Assembly: GCF_007827555.1 (NCBI RefSeq)
Contig: NZ_VISS01000008.1
Coordinates: forward strand, 45,992-109,991
DNA from: Aeribacillus composti
GTDB lineage: Bacteria; Bacillota; Bacilli; Bacillales; Aeribacillaceae
Length of the DNA: 64,000 bases
Direction of reading: 5' to 3'
The position numbers and the translations under genes are program-made. Below the pieces are notes generated by a model. The model saw only the letters and a list, made by a program, of their open reading frames with translations. It ran no database searches and had not been told where the DNA came from. This document shows, one piece after another, positions 16,334 to 25,110 of the stretch; position 1 is the first letter of the stretch, and every line of letters begins with the position of its first letter.

Positions 16334-17668
16334 ATGAGAACGATAGATTGGAAGGAAGTTGAGAAAAATATAGAAAACGGCCGATTTCCTCAATGGTTAG
16401 TTACAGATCCGGAAATATACGAACTAGAAAAAGAAAGAATTTTCGGCAGAACATGGCAGTTTCTGGCGCACGAATCGGAATTAAAAGAACCAGGAAGCTT
16501 TGTTACGAGGATGATGGTCGATGACCCGATTATTTTAGTGAAAAATAAAAATGGAGAAATCAACGCATTTTTGAACTCTTGTTCTCATAGGGGTGTTCGT
16601 TTGTGTACAGAAGATTATGGAAATAAAAAAGCATTTTCATGCCCTTATCATGGCTGGACTTATAATTTAAACGGTGAACTGATCGGGGTTGTTGCAGGGA
16701 ATAAAGTATTTGGGGAATCGATGGATAAAAGCGAGTGGGGACTGCGCCCAGTTCCTCGTGTTGAAAGCTATCAAGGAATGATTTTTGGAAATCTTGATCC
16801 TGACGCTATGTCTTTAGAAGATTATTTAGGCGAAATGAAATGGTATTTTGATATAATGCTTGGCCGGAGCGACGGAGGGATGGAAGTGAGGGGAGTCCCT
16901 CAACGATGGGTGGCAAAAGCAAATTGGAAAATGACAAGTGAAAATTTCGCGGCAGATCCTTACCATGTTCAAACGACTCATAGATCCGCCGTGGAATTGA
17001 AGCTTACACCGAGCGATCCTTTGTATGCATCATATGGACATCAAGTTGTTTTGTCAAACGGACATGGAATTAATGTAATTACATCTGCTACTGGAAGATC
17101 GAATAACATATACCAAGGTATGCCTGAATCGATGTGGTCGATGTTTGAGAAAAATTTAAATAAAGAACAATTGGACATTTTTTCTAGAGTTCAAAATTTT
17201 GTTGGCGGAGTTTTTCCAAATCTATCATTCTTAAGCTCTTGCAGCGGAACAGAAGGAACAAAGTATAATCATCTTCAATTTAGAGTATGGCGGCCGTTAG
17301 GGCCCGATCAAGTTGAAATTTGGATTTGGTATATGATTGATAAGGCGCTGCCGGAAGATTATAAGGAAAAATCGTACAAAGGCTTTATTGCAACGTTTGG
17401 CGCGGCAGGTACTCTTGAACAGGATGATACGGAAAATTGGGCTCGCATTGTTGAGGCCAGCCAAGGGTTAATGGCAAGAGATCGAAATCTCAGCTACAAC
17501 AATATGCTCAACTACTTAATGGGATTAGATTACTTAGATCCGGATGAGAATTTTCCGGGACCGGGAAAAGCGTACCCAACTTGCTATACAGATCATATTG
17601 CAAGAAGTATGCATAAATACTGGCTGGAGCTGATTACGAAAGAGCCAGAGGTGAAATCTCATGAATAG
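16334..17668 (+). CDS. Rieske-type aromatic ring-hydroxylating dioxygenase, large (alpha) subunit
   Basis: A 444-aa oxygenase subunit. The Rieske centre C-x-H-x17-C-x2-H is complete (CSHRGVRLC ... CPYHGW), and the mononuclear iron site is present as DPYHVQTTH with a later acidic partner (EQDDTENW). It is of the benzoate/biphenyl/cumate-like alpha-beta class and would form cis-dihydrodiols from an aromatic substrate. AAAGGAGGAAGG before the ATG is a very strong binding site. No ferredoxin or reductase is encoded nearby, nor a cis-diol dehydrogenase, so the electron supply must come from elsewhere. The substrate is unknown. Confidence 0.85.
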   Translation: MRTIDWKEVEKNIENGRFPQWLVTDPEIYELEKERIFGRTWQFLAHESELKEPGSFVTRMMVDDPIILVKNKNGEINAFLNSCSHRGVRLCTEDYGNKKAFSCPYHGWTYNLNGELIGVVAGNKVFGESMDKSEWGLRPVPRVESYQGMIFGNLDPDAMSLEDYLGEMKWYFDIMLGRSDGGMEVRGVPQRWVAKANWKMTSENFAADPYHVQTTHRSAVELKLTPSDPLYASYGHQVVLSNGHGINVITSATGRSNNIYQGMPESMWSMFEKNLNKEQLDIFSRVQNFVGGVFPNLSFLSSCSGTEGTKYNHLQFRVWRPLGPDQVEIWIWYMIDKALPEDYKEKSYKGFIATFGAAGTLEQDDTENWARIVEASQGLMARDRNLSYNNMLNYLMGLDYLDPDENFPGPGKAYPTCYTDHIARSMHKYWLELITKEPEVKSHE

Positions 17669-18161
17669 TGATATTCAATATGAAATTTCTCAATTTTTAT
17701 ATTATGAGGCCTATTTGCTTGACCACCGAAAATATCGGGAATGGCTTGAATTGCTTGATGATGATATTCAATACACGATGCCCCTGCGGGTAACTGTTGA
17801 TAACAAAATGGGAAGCAATTTGAATACTGAAATGACTTATTTTGCAGATTCGAAAAAGGACATAGAGATAAAGGTCGAAAGACTTTATACGAAATCAGCC
17901 TGGGTTGAAAACCCGCCTACAAGGCAGAGGCATTTTATAAGCAATGTGGTCGTTGAGCCTTGCTTTAGCTCTAATGATTATAAGGTTAGAAGTTATTTTC
18001 TATTTAAGCGTAGCCGAAGTTCAGAAGCAAAAACCGAGGAATTGTTCGGAGAAAGAGAAGATATTATTCGAAAAGTGAATGGAAAATGGAAAATAGCAAA
18101 ACGAACTGTGTATCCAGATCAGTCCGTATTATCAGTCATGAATGTTAGTATGTTTTTATAA
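17661..18161 (+). CDS. aromatic ring-hydroxylating dioxygenase, small (beta) subunit
   Basis: A 166-aa NTF2-like fold protein of the Ring_hydroxyl_B family (ISQFLYYEAYLLDHRKYREW near the start; FISNVVVEP mid-protein; DIIRKVNGKWKIAKR toward the end). The beta subunit is structural and helps form the alpha3beta3 hexamer. It overlaps the alpha gene by eight bases, as expected for a coupled pair. Confidence 0.85.
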   Translation: MNSDIQYEISQFLYYEAYLLDHRKYREWLELLDDDIQYTMPLRVTVDNKMGSNLNTEMTYFADSKKDIEIKVERLYTKSAWVENPPTRQRHFISNVVVEPCFSSNDYKVRSYFLFKRSRSSEAKTEELFGEREDIIRKVNGKWKIAKRTVYPDQSVLSVMNVSMFL

Positions 18162-18540
18162 AAAACGTGTATGTGCCAATATATTTTTTTTGCCCATTTC
18201 CCGAATTATCAACATATTTAGGCTGTTTGCTGCTTGATTTCTGTGCAGAAGAAAATGATTGGAAAGGATTTATGAAGCTTCTATATTTTCTGTAAAGGCG
18301 GAAATAGCTTAAAGGAAATGATAGATTTGCTGATATTCCAATCGTTTAGTTTATGATTCGAAATGTTTAACGGCTTTTTTTGCTTTGATTACATTGGGCA
18401 TAAATTTGACAGCTTGCCATGTTTAGATGCATAAAACGCGAGAGAGTTATATTAGCTCCCTCGCATCGGGCATTCATTCATGATGTACTAGACTTAAAAA
18501 ATGAATGATCGTGTGTTCGTCTTCATGAAAGCTCATTTTA
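18162..18540. other. 379-bp region between convergent genes
   Basis: No gene is visible on either strand. The stretch is A/T-rich with a T8 run at 18183-18190 and TTTTTTT near 18375. Its right part holds the terminator of the minus-strand NTF2-like gene and a further CATTCATT/AATGAATG inverted repeat (18471-18507). Confidence 0.5.
18430..18464 (-). terminator. terminator of the minus-strand NTF2-like gene
   Basis: Read on the minus strand, GCGAGGGAG (complement of 18456-18464) pairs with CTCTCTCGC (complement of 18438-18446) with a single mismatch and is followed by GTTTTAT. Confidence 0.6.
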
Positions 18541-19176
18541 TCATTTGCCTTCCAGCTGTTGTTTTATAACTTCCAGCGTCCAATATTTCGGCGGTTTTTC
18601 TGCTTCTAATTTTGCCAAGCATTCCCGGTGGATTTCGGCAACTCGTTCTGGTGTGATGATGGCAGCAGGATCCACTTCTACAATTTTTACTGTACTTTTA
18701 TCTTCGTAAAGATGCTCTCCCTTAAGTCTCCCCGTTTCATCATACGGCCATAAAAATACTTGACGGCTTGAGTAATGATAAATTTTGTCCGGATCATCTA
18801 CTTCAAATCCTAAATCAAGCAATCCTTGGCCTTTAATTAATTGGTGGAAAGTCAGTTCATCTGCAATTCCCCAATCAGCCACAGCTAGCAAGTCATCAGA
18901 ATGCCAAAGTACTGATTTTGATGCAATATGATAGAAGTTGAGGACTCCTTCTTTTCCTTCAATAACAGCAGGCTCGCTTCCCCAAGTAACACGATAAACG
19001 GGGTGATCGACCATCATATCGGAAGAAACAATTTCATTGAACATGCCGGCGCCTTCCAGATGAACGTGTCGGCGGAAGTTTTCAAGAATCGCAATATGCA
19101 GTGGATTGGTTGTTTTAGCCAGCAATTCTTCAACGGGTTTCATGCAATTATAAATTTGTTCTTCAAATTTATTCAT
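18541..19176 (-). CDS. NTF2-like/SnoaL-like superfamily protein of unknown function
   Basis: A 211-aa protein. It contains the features of a SnoaL/NTF2-like cone fold: an N-terminal helix (FEEQIYNCMKPVEELL), a region with DHPVYRVTWG and a strand-rich core (VIEGKEGVLNFYHIA, WGIADELTFHQLIKG). I cannot assign a reaction. AGAGGGGGAG precedes the start on the minus strand. A perfect cre box lies 20 bp upstream of the start codon and an 18-bp palindrome just beyond it. It stands between the dioxygenase and a decayed aromatic-type activator, so a catabolic role is probable. Confidence 0.6.
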   Translation of the reverse strand: MNKFEEQIYNCMKPVEELLAKTTNPLHIAILENFRRHVHLEGAGMFNEIVSSDMMVDHPVYRVTWGSEPAVIEGKEGVLNFYHIASKSVLWHSDDLLAVADWGIADELTFHQLIKGQGLLDLGFEVDDPDKIYHYSSRQVFLWPYDETGRLKGEHLYEDKSTVKIVEVDPAAIITPERVAEIHRECLAKLEAEKPPKYWTLEVIKQQLEGK

Positions 19177-19195
19177 ATTATTCTCCCCCTCTTTT

Positions 19196-19209
19196 TGTTA
19201 ACGCTTACA
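19196..19209 (-). promoter_or_regulatory. perfect cre box (CcpA site) of the NTF2-like gene
   Basis: The minus strand reads TGTAAGCGTTAACA, matching TGWAANCGNTNWCA at every defined position. It lies between the start codon (19176) and any promoter further right, a road-block position. Confidence 0.7.
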
Positions 19210-19214
19210 TTTTT

Positions 19215-19232
19215 AACAGAATCAATTCTGTT
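19215..19232. promoter_or_regulatory. 18-bp palindrome, candidate operator between divergent genes
   Basis: AACAGAAT-CA-ATTCTGTT has perfect 8-bp arms and a 2-bp centre. It lies in the 153-bp gap between the minus-strand NTF2-like gene and the plus-strand decayed activator gene. The binding protein is unknown. Confidence 0.45.
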
Positions 19233-19329
19233 CATTACTGATATCTTATATAAAATTTCCTGAAAATTTATTAAATATTATGATAATTTTGATAAAAAAT
19301 GCTAATAGTTTGTGGTGAGGGGGACGGAA

Positions 19330-21205
19330 ATGGGGGAAGTTTTAGACTCCAACGAAATGATGAAATTTTTGCCTGAATCTGGGCAATCTTAAATACTTTG
19401 CGAAATCATTTAATTTCAGCTTTAGGTCTCGACAGAGCTAAAGGTTTTTTATTACGGTATGGCTGGGATTGCGGCAATAATTTTTCAAATCATTTAAGAA
19501 GGAAAGATGCTTATCATACGCTGACATTGAAAGAACTGTTTATCGCTGGTTCGCATATGCACGGCATAACGGCTGATTTAGGCATTTCAGTTAAAGAGCT
19601 GCATATCGACCCTGTAACAAAAGATTATTATTCAGAAGGCTATTGGAAGCATTCACAAGAAGCTGAACACCATATTGCCACCTTTGGATTATCTTCTGAT
19701 CCAGTATGTTTTACACTAATAGGATTTGCAGGCGGATATGTGAGCAATCAGTTGGGTAGAAAAGTAATTTTTAAAGAAGTTGAGTGTGAAGGAAAGGGTG
19801 ATCCGCATTGTCATTGGATTGCCAAACCGGTTTTAGGATTGGGGAGAAGAAATCGAAAAAGAGCTGCCTTATTATGAAGAGGAAAATTTAGGACAAGAGC
19901 TAGACAAAGCTTTTATAAGGATAGAAAGGCAGAAAGAAATGTTTAAGAAAGCTCTTATGATTATTGAAAAGTTGACAAATTCGCTATTAAATGGGTGTGG
20001 ACTAAAGGGGATATTGAACACTTTAGCGGTTGAGATGAATTGTGCTCTTCTGCTGGAAAACTCTCACCGTCAGTTGATTGAAGCGAGCGATTCGCTTCGA
20101 AAAATTTATTTAAACAGCGCTGATTATGTGAGGGAGAAAGTGGAAACAGTAGATATAAAAGAAAAATGTAATACGAATCGGATAAAAGTTTCTTCAGCAA
20201 AAGGCTATACATTTGAAAAATTAATATCTCCTGTTTTTGTAAGAAACAATATTTTTGGTTATGTTTCACTAATTCGTGAATCAGAAGGCTTTTCGGAATT
20301 GGACTATATCGTCATTAAAAAGGCGGCATCCATTTGTGTTATGCAAATAATAAATGAAACTTCTGCGTTTGAAAACGAACAACGAATTAAAAAGAGAATT
20401 GCTGAACGCCGTTTTTAGGGGGGGAATTTTCAGAAGAGGAGCTTACTTACCGATTAAAATTAATGGGATACAATCTTAATCAACCGCAATATGTGTTTTT
20501 GTTTCATCTGGACAGCAGCCAAGAGTTTAATCGAAAAGAGCTTGAAGATTCGCTTAATCATTATAAAACTGCAGCAGCTGAAAGCTTAAATAAATTGATC
20601 AAGCAGCAAGGTTTAGCATGCATAATGACAACAAAAGTCAATTAGCTGATTGCTGTTATTCCTGAAGATTTTATCCGTCAATTTTCATCTGAAGTTTCAT
20701 GCGGGCAATGGCTAATTGATCAGATTTTCTCCGAGATTAAACCTTTTGAAATGAAATTGGGGATCAGCAGTTTATGTCAGCAAGCATCAGATTTGAAAAA
20801 AGGATTAAAAGAAGCAGAAAAAACAATTAAGATTATGAAGTTTTCTAAAAGCAATGCGAAAGTCAAAGCATTTAAGGAGTTTTTAGCGGTTGCGGAGTTA
20901 ATATGCTCTGAAAATTTACCGGAAATGGAAGCCTTTGCACATACAATGCTTCAAAAAATAAAAAACTACGATGACAAGCATGCTCAGATTTATTAGAAAC
21001 GCTTTATTGGTATGTTGAAAATAACGGACATCTATATAAAACAACCGAAAGAATGCATGTTTCATTAGGGTCTGTTCGTTACCGACTGAAGAGGATGCAA
21101 GAAATTGGCGGGTTTGATTTATCGTCGAGCCAAGGCTTCTTTGATGTTCATGCTGCGGTCAATATTTATCTTTTCTTAGGGCTCATTGAAGTCAAAATGA
21201 AATAA
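19330..21205 (+). pseudogene. broken XylR_N/V4R-PucR-type transcriptional activator
   Basis: Fragments in several frames assemble into one regulator of aromatic catabolism. The order is an XylR N-terminal sensing segment (ALGLDRAKGFLLRYGW), a V4R domain ending in a Cys/His-rich stretch (VECEGKGDPHCHW), a linker and GAF-like part, a CdaR-like part (EELTYRLKLMGY) and a C-terminal PucR helix-turn-helix (VSLGSVRYRLKRMQEIGG). Lesions seen are: loss of part of the XylR_N domain with a frame change near 19384; a frameshift near 19840; two shifts near 20400-20425 at A and G runs; an in-frame TAG at 20643-20645 (probably from CAG); and a shift near 20976. An open frame, partly beyond 21205, may extend the original gene to 21342. 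It probably once regulated the adjacent dioxygenase. Confidence 0.8.
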
Positions 21206-21557
21206 AGCGCAAGTTTTATAATCATGACAATTTGTCCAATAAACTCTACTCCCTCTTGCACGCTCAGGCTGCTTCAGAGGATTTTCATCAGAAAATACAA
21301 TCCATTCAGGAAATTTACAAAAATAATTATCCGATTTTTTAAGTGAACGCTATTTTAAAAATTTTACAATGGGTTTATTGTGCTAGGAACGTTTTTTTCT
21401 ACACGGTGGAGAAAATAAACCCCAATACTTTTTAAATGGGGGAATTTACCCCCTTCTTCCGCAAATTTCTTCAATAAATTACAAATCTTTACATTATTCG
21501 TAAGAGTATGGTACTATTAATACTACTAAAACTCGTAAAAAATGGGGTTACTGAAAA
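21206..21557. other. 352-bp region after the broken activator gene
   Basis: The first part (to 21342) stays open in one frame (… SLLHAQAASEDFHQK … NNYPIF stop) and may be the original C-terminus of the broken gene. A short GGGGG-AATTTA-CCCCC hairpin lies at 21438-21453. A promoter-like pair follows for the next small gene. Confidence 0.4.
21488..21517 (+). promoter_or_regulatory. candidate sigma-A promoter of the Spo0E-like gene
   Basis: TTTACA (21488-21493) and TACTAT (21512-21517) are 18 bp apart, 40 bp before the start codon. Confidence 0.4.
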
Positions 21558-21725
21558 ATGAATAAAATGAATATTCTATCTATTAAAATAGAAAATGAAC
21601 GAGCATATATGATTTCATTGGCTGAGAAATATGGATATACATCTGAGGTTGTGTTAAAAATCAGCCAGGAACTTGATAAGCTGATTCATCAATACCAAAT
21701 CGAGCTCTTAAAAAAAACGAAGTGA
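21558..21725 (+). CDS. Spo0E-like aspartyl-phosphate phosphatase (55 aa)
   Basis: A small protein with the signature SQELDKLI near residues 36-43, the hallmark of the Spo0E family that dephosphorylates Spo0A-P and so delays sporulation. Upstream helix residues (IENERAYMISLAEKYGYTSEVVLKI) follow the family's first-helix pattern, and a lysine-rich tail (LLKKTK) ends it. Length is normal for a short member of this family. A weak GGGGTT lies nine bases before the ATG. It stands alone; the 256 bp after it hold no gene. Confidence 0.75.
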   Translation: MNKMNILSIKIENERAYMISLAEKYGYTSEVVLKISQELDKLIHQYQIELLKKTK

Positions 21726-21981
21726 ACTTGGCAGTATTGATAAAATTATCTCCCATCTTGAATCAAAATGGTATCTACCTTTCAGCTTTCAAATTGGGCA
21801 ATCGTAAGAATGGCAGCTCTTTTGATTTTCCGACACATATTTTAGATTCCCGGAGTATACCGCTGTTCTTGTTCTATGAGCCCCAAGATAGAATATGAAA
21901 ACATCATCTTTTCGTTTGTCAATTGGCTCTGCTTTTTTATTTGTAAAGGTTAAATCACAGCGCAGGAAGAAGGTTTAGAAG

Positions 21982-22698
21982 ATGGATAAACAGGCCGTCA
22001 GGGAAAAAATATGGACTCAGCTTGAAAAAGAGAAGCTTGGACGCTTTCCGTTTCCGCTGAAAAATAGAATTCCAAATTTCAAAGGAGCTGAACAAGCTGC
22101 AAAAATTGTTGCTTCGATGCCTGAATATAAATCGGCAAACGTCGTAAAGGTGAACCCTGATGCTCCGCAGCTTCCAATTCGGACGAAAGTGCTAATTGAT
22201 GGAAAGACTCTTCTTATGCCAACTCCAAGATTAAAATCCGGTTTTATCATGGTGAAGCCTGAATGGGTGCCAAAAGGAGAAGAGAGAAAAGCCGCCAGCT
22301 TGAAACATATGAATACGTTCGGAAGGGAGATCTCTCTCGATCAGCTGCCAACTATTGATTTCATCGTGGTTGGATCGGTTGCAGTCCATAGGGACGGGCG
22401 CAGAATTGGAAAAGGCGAAGGATATGCTGATCGCGAATATGCCATTATTCGGGAGCTTGGGCAGCCTTCTGTTCCTGTCGTCACGACTGTTCATAGCATT
22501 CAGCTGGTAGAAGACGATTTTCCTATTGATCCGTATGATTTGACGGTTGATTGGATTGCTACAGAAAAAGAATTGATCAAAACGAACACTCCTTATTCAA
22601 AGCCGGAAGGAATCATTTGGGAACAAGTAAGTGAAGAAGAGAAAGAACAAATGCCTGTTTTAAAAGAAATTTGGGCAATGCTATACAAGCGTTCTTAA
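21982..22698 (+). CDS. 5-formyltetrahydrofolate cyclo-ligase family protein
   Basis: A 238-aa member of the MTHFS-like superfamily (the [13 protein letters not shown] motif near residues 146-158 matches the family's conserved G-x-G-x-G-x-(Y/F) loop). It is longer than bacterial YqgN-type ligases and more like the MTHFSD/methenyl-THF-synthetase-domain group, so true folate activity is uncertain. GAAGGTTTAGAAG precedes the ATG. It is a single gene, without partner genes that would clarify its role. Confidence 0.7.
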   Translation: MDKQAVREKIWTQLEKEKLGRFPFPLKNRIPNFKGAEQAAKIVASMPEYKSANVVKVNPDAPQLPIRTKVLIDGKTLLMPTPRLKSGFIMVKPEWVPKGEERKAASLKHMNTFGREISLDQLPTIDFIVVGSVAVHRDGRRIGKGEGYADREYAIIRELGQPSVPVVTTVHSIQLVEDDFPIDPYDLTVDWIATEKELIKTNTPYSKPEGIIWEQVSEEEKEQMPVLKEIWAMLYKRS

Positions 22699-22948
22699 CG
22701 ATCATTCCCTTGCATTTACTTTATTTAGCATGACGTCATCCCATTCATTTAGAAGCAGGAAAACTAGGAATACTCCGCATAAAGTTTGTGAAAATTCTAA
22801 ATTTTCTACCCCTTATTCTTTTCTCAGAAGAAAACGTAACAATGTACAATAAATTTTAAACAGTTTGAAAACGAATCGTTTTTTTCTGCTATTAGGCAAT
22901 TGTATAATAGAGTTAGAAGTGCAGATATGATGATTGGGAGGCCTATAA

Positions 22949-23902
22949 ATGCAAGGGGAGACGATGCATCCAAAATTAGAAAAAATTGTCGAAAATGTTG
23001 AAAAAGTTATTGTAGGAAAGAGTGAACTGGTCATTTTAAGTTTGTCGGCATTGCTTGCTGGAGGGCATGTGCTTCTCGAAGATGTACCCGGAGTTGGAAA
23101 AACGATGATGGTGAAGGCATTGGCAAAGTCTGTTGGGGCTGATTTTAAAAGAATTCAGTTTACACCTGATTTACTGCCTTCAGACGTTACTGGAGTATCG
23201 ATATATAATCCGAAAACGATTGAATTTGAATACCGACCAGGACCGATTATGGCTAATATTATTTTGGCCGATGAAATAAATCGAAGCTCACCAAAGACCC
23301 AATCCGCCTTGCTTGAAGGCATGGAGGAAGGGAGTGTCACCATTGATGGCGTGACAATGCCGCTTGAAAAACCTTTTTTCGTTATGGCGACACAAAATCC
23401 GGTTGAGTATGAAGGAACTTATCCGTTGCCGGAGGCTCAATTGGATCGATTTTTGCTAAAACTGAAAATGGGCTATCCTTCCGTTACAGAAGAAGTAGAA
23501 GTGTTGACAAGAGCCGAAAAAGGACAGCCGCTTGATGAACTAACGTCAGTCATCACCAAAGACGAACTAACGGCACTTCAGGAAGAAATCAAACAAGTAT
23601 ATGTAGATGATACGATTAAACATTATATTGTAGACATCGTAAATAAGACGCGGAACCATGATTCCGTCTATTTAGGAGTCAGTCCCCGTGGTTCTGTTGC
23701 ACTTATGAAGGCATCTCAGGCGTATGCGTTTATTCATGCCCGAGATTATGTGATCCCCGATGATGTTCAATATTTATCCGTGCATGTCCTGCCCCATCGC
23801 ATTATTTTGACATCTGAAGCGCGTTATGAAGGGAGAACAGCTGAACAAATCATTGAAGATATTCTTGCCGAAATCCCTGTGCCTGTAGTGAGGTCGCTGT
23901 GA
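22949..23902 (+). CDS. yeaC: MoxR-family AAA+ ATPase (YeaC type)
   Basis: A 317-aa AAA+ ATPase with Walker A near residue 44 (EDVPGVGKTMM), Walker B and sensor (ILADEINRSSPKTQSALLEGMEE), and the arginine-finger region (PLPEAQLDRFL). MoxR proteins act as chaperones with a partner bearing a VWA/DUF58 fold; here the DUF58 gene follows directly, overlapping by four bases (GTGA). GGGAGG lies seven bases before the ATG at 22949. A TATAAT -10 at 22903-22908 stands upstream with a poor -35. The trio yeaC-yeaD-yebA is as in B. subtilis; its precise function is not established. Confidence 0.88.
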   Translation: MQGETMHPKLEKIVENVEKVIVGKSELVILSLSALLAGGHVLLEDVPGVGKTMMVKALAKSVGADFKRIQFTPDLLPSDVTGVSIYNPKTIEFEYRPGPIMANIILADEINRSSPKTQSALLEGMEEGSVTIDGVTMPLEKPFFVMATQNPVEYEGTYPLPEAQLDRFLLKLKMGYPSVTEEVEVLTRAEKGQPLDELTSVITKDELTALQEEIKQVYVDDTIKHYIVDIVNKTRNHDSVYLGVSPRGSVALMKASQAYAFIHARDYVIPDDVQYLSVHVLPHRIILTSEARYEGRTAEQIIEDILAEIPVPVVRSL

Positions 23903-25110
23903 AATCAATGAAAGGCTTGCTAAAAGGCACACGGCTGGCGTGGAACCTTGCTTTTTTAATATTGCTCGTGGCGGCTTCCTTTGCATATGCCATGTTTCAA
24001 GGAGGGTTTGTCAGCTGGTTTTTATTGTATTCATTGCTGCCGTTTGTTGTTTATTCTGTTGCGTTGGCTCTCTATCCGCTGAAGAAGCTGCGAGTTCGGC
24101 GCAAATTAAATAAAACGGAATTTCAAGCAGGCGAACCGCTTGTTTGTACTATCGAAATTGAACAGCCGTTTCCCTTCCCTTTTTTCTTTGGAATCGTTGA
24201 GGATGTCCTTCCTGAAAAGCTGAAAAATTCGGGATCAGCGAAGATTGTATTGTTTCCTTGGTGGAAAAAACGTTTTTCATTCCAATATTCGTTATCTAAT
24301 CTTCCGAGGGGATCCCATCATTTTGAAACAGTGCGATTTAAAACAGGAGATTTGTTTGGAATCATTGAAAGAGAAGGCATTTATTCGGCAAAAAATCACA
24401 TTGTGGTCTATCCGCCATTTTTTGAGTTTCAGTACCGTCCCCAACAACTTTCACTTGAAAAGGATGCAGGTTTTGCAAGAACACGATATATAAAAGATGT
24501 TTCGATTGTTGCTGGGGTAAGGGAATATGAACCGGGAGATAAATTATCGTGGATAGACTGGAAGGCGACAGCGAGACGCCATTCGATCATGACAAAGGAA
24601 TTTGAGCAGCTGAATAGCCAACAAATTGTTTGTTTCATCGATCGAACAAAGTCATCGTCATTTGAAGAGCTTATCTCATTTACAGCTTCGTTCTCTAAAG
24701 CAGTGCTCAAAAACGGTTCCAAGCTCGGGGTAGTTTCGGTTGGGAAAACGAAGAAAGTTTTTCCTATATCAAATCATGAGCATCATTGGAAGCATATCCT
24801 GTATCATTTGGCAGTGGCGGATTGCGACGGTGAGGACGAGTTTATCAACCAGCTTTTAGAGGAATTGAACAAATGGGGACAGCATTCATCTATCATGATT
24901 ATGACAAGTCATTTACACCCTTCCTTGATTGACAAGCTTCTAGCGTTTCCGAAGCCGCGTCATGTCACCATTTGGCATGTGACAAAAGCGGTTGAAAAGC
25001 CGAGAAGAGATCAAGAACTAATAGATAAATTGCGGCGGCATTCGATAACTGTCCGCACTGTTGACGCCGGCATGTTCCGAGATGCAGCGCAAAGGGTGGG
25101 AAGCCGATAA
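23899..25110 (+). CDS. yeaD: DUF58 domain protein (YeaD type)
   Basis: A 403-aa protein with two N-terminal membrane segments (about 11-30 and 33-53) and a cytoplasmic DUF58 domain. The diagnostic motif is GDKLSWIDWKATARRHSIMTKE near residues 212-233, followed by a VWA-like region (QIVCFIDRTKSSS). It begins at GTG 23899 inside the moxR stop; an ATG at 23908 is a close alternative. It is the probable client/partner of the MoxR ATPase. Its stop overlaps the next start by one base (TAATG). Confidence 0.85.
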   Translation: MKSMKGLLKGTRLAWNLAFLILLVAASFAYAMFQGGFVSWFLLYSLLPFVVYSVALALYPLKKLRVRRKLNKTEFQAGEPLVCTIEIEQPFPFPFFFGIVEDVLPEKLKNSGSAKIVLFPWWKKRFSFQYSLSNLPRGSHHFETVRFKTGDLFGIIEREGIYSAKNHIVVYPPFFEFQYRPQQLSLEKDAGFARTRYIKDVSIVAGVREYEPGDKLSWIDWKATARRHSIMTKEFEQLNSQQIVCFIDRTKSSSFEELISFTASFSKAVLKNGSKLGVVSVGKTKKVFPISNHEHHWKHILYHLAVADCDGEDEFINQLLEELNKWGQHSSIMIMTSHLHPSLIDKLLAFPKPRHVTIWHVTKAVEKPRRDQELIDKLRRHSITVRTVDAGMFRDAAQRVGSR

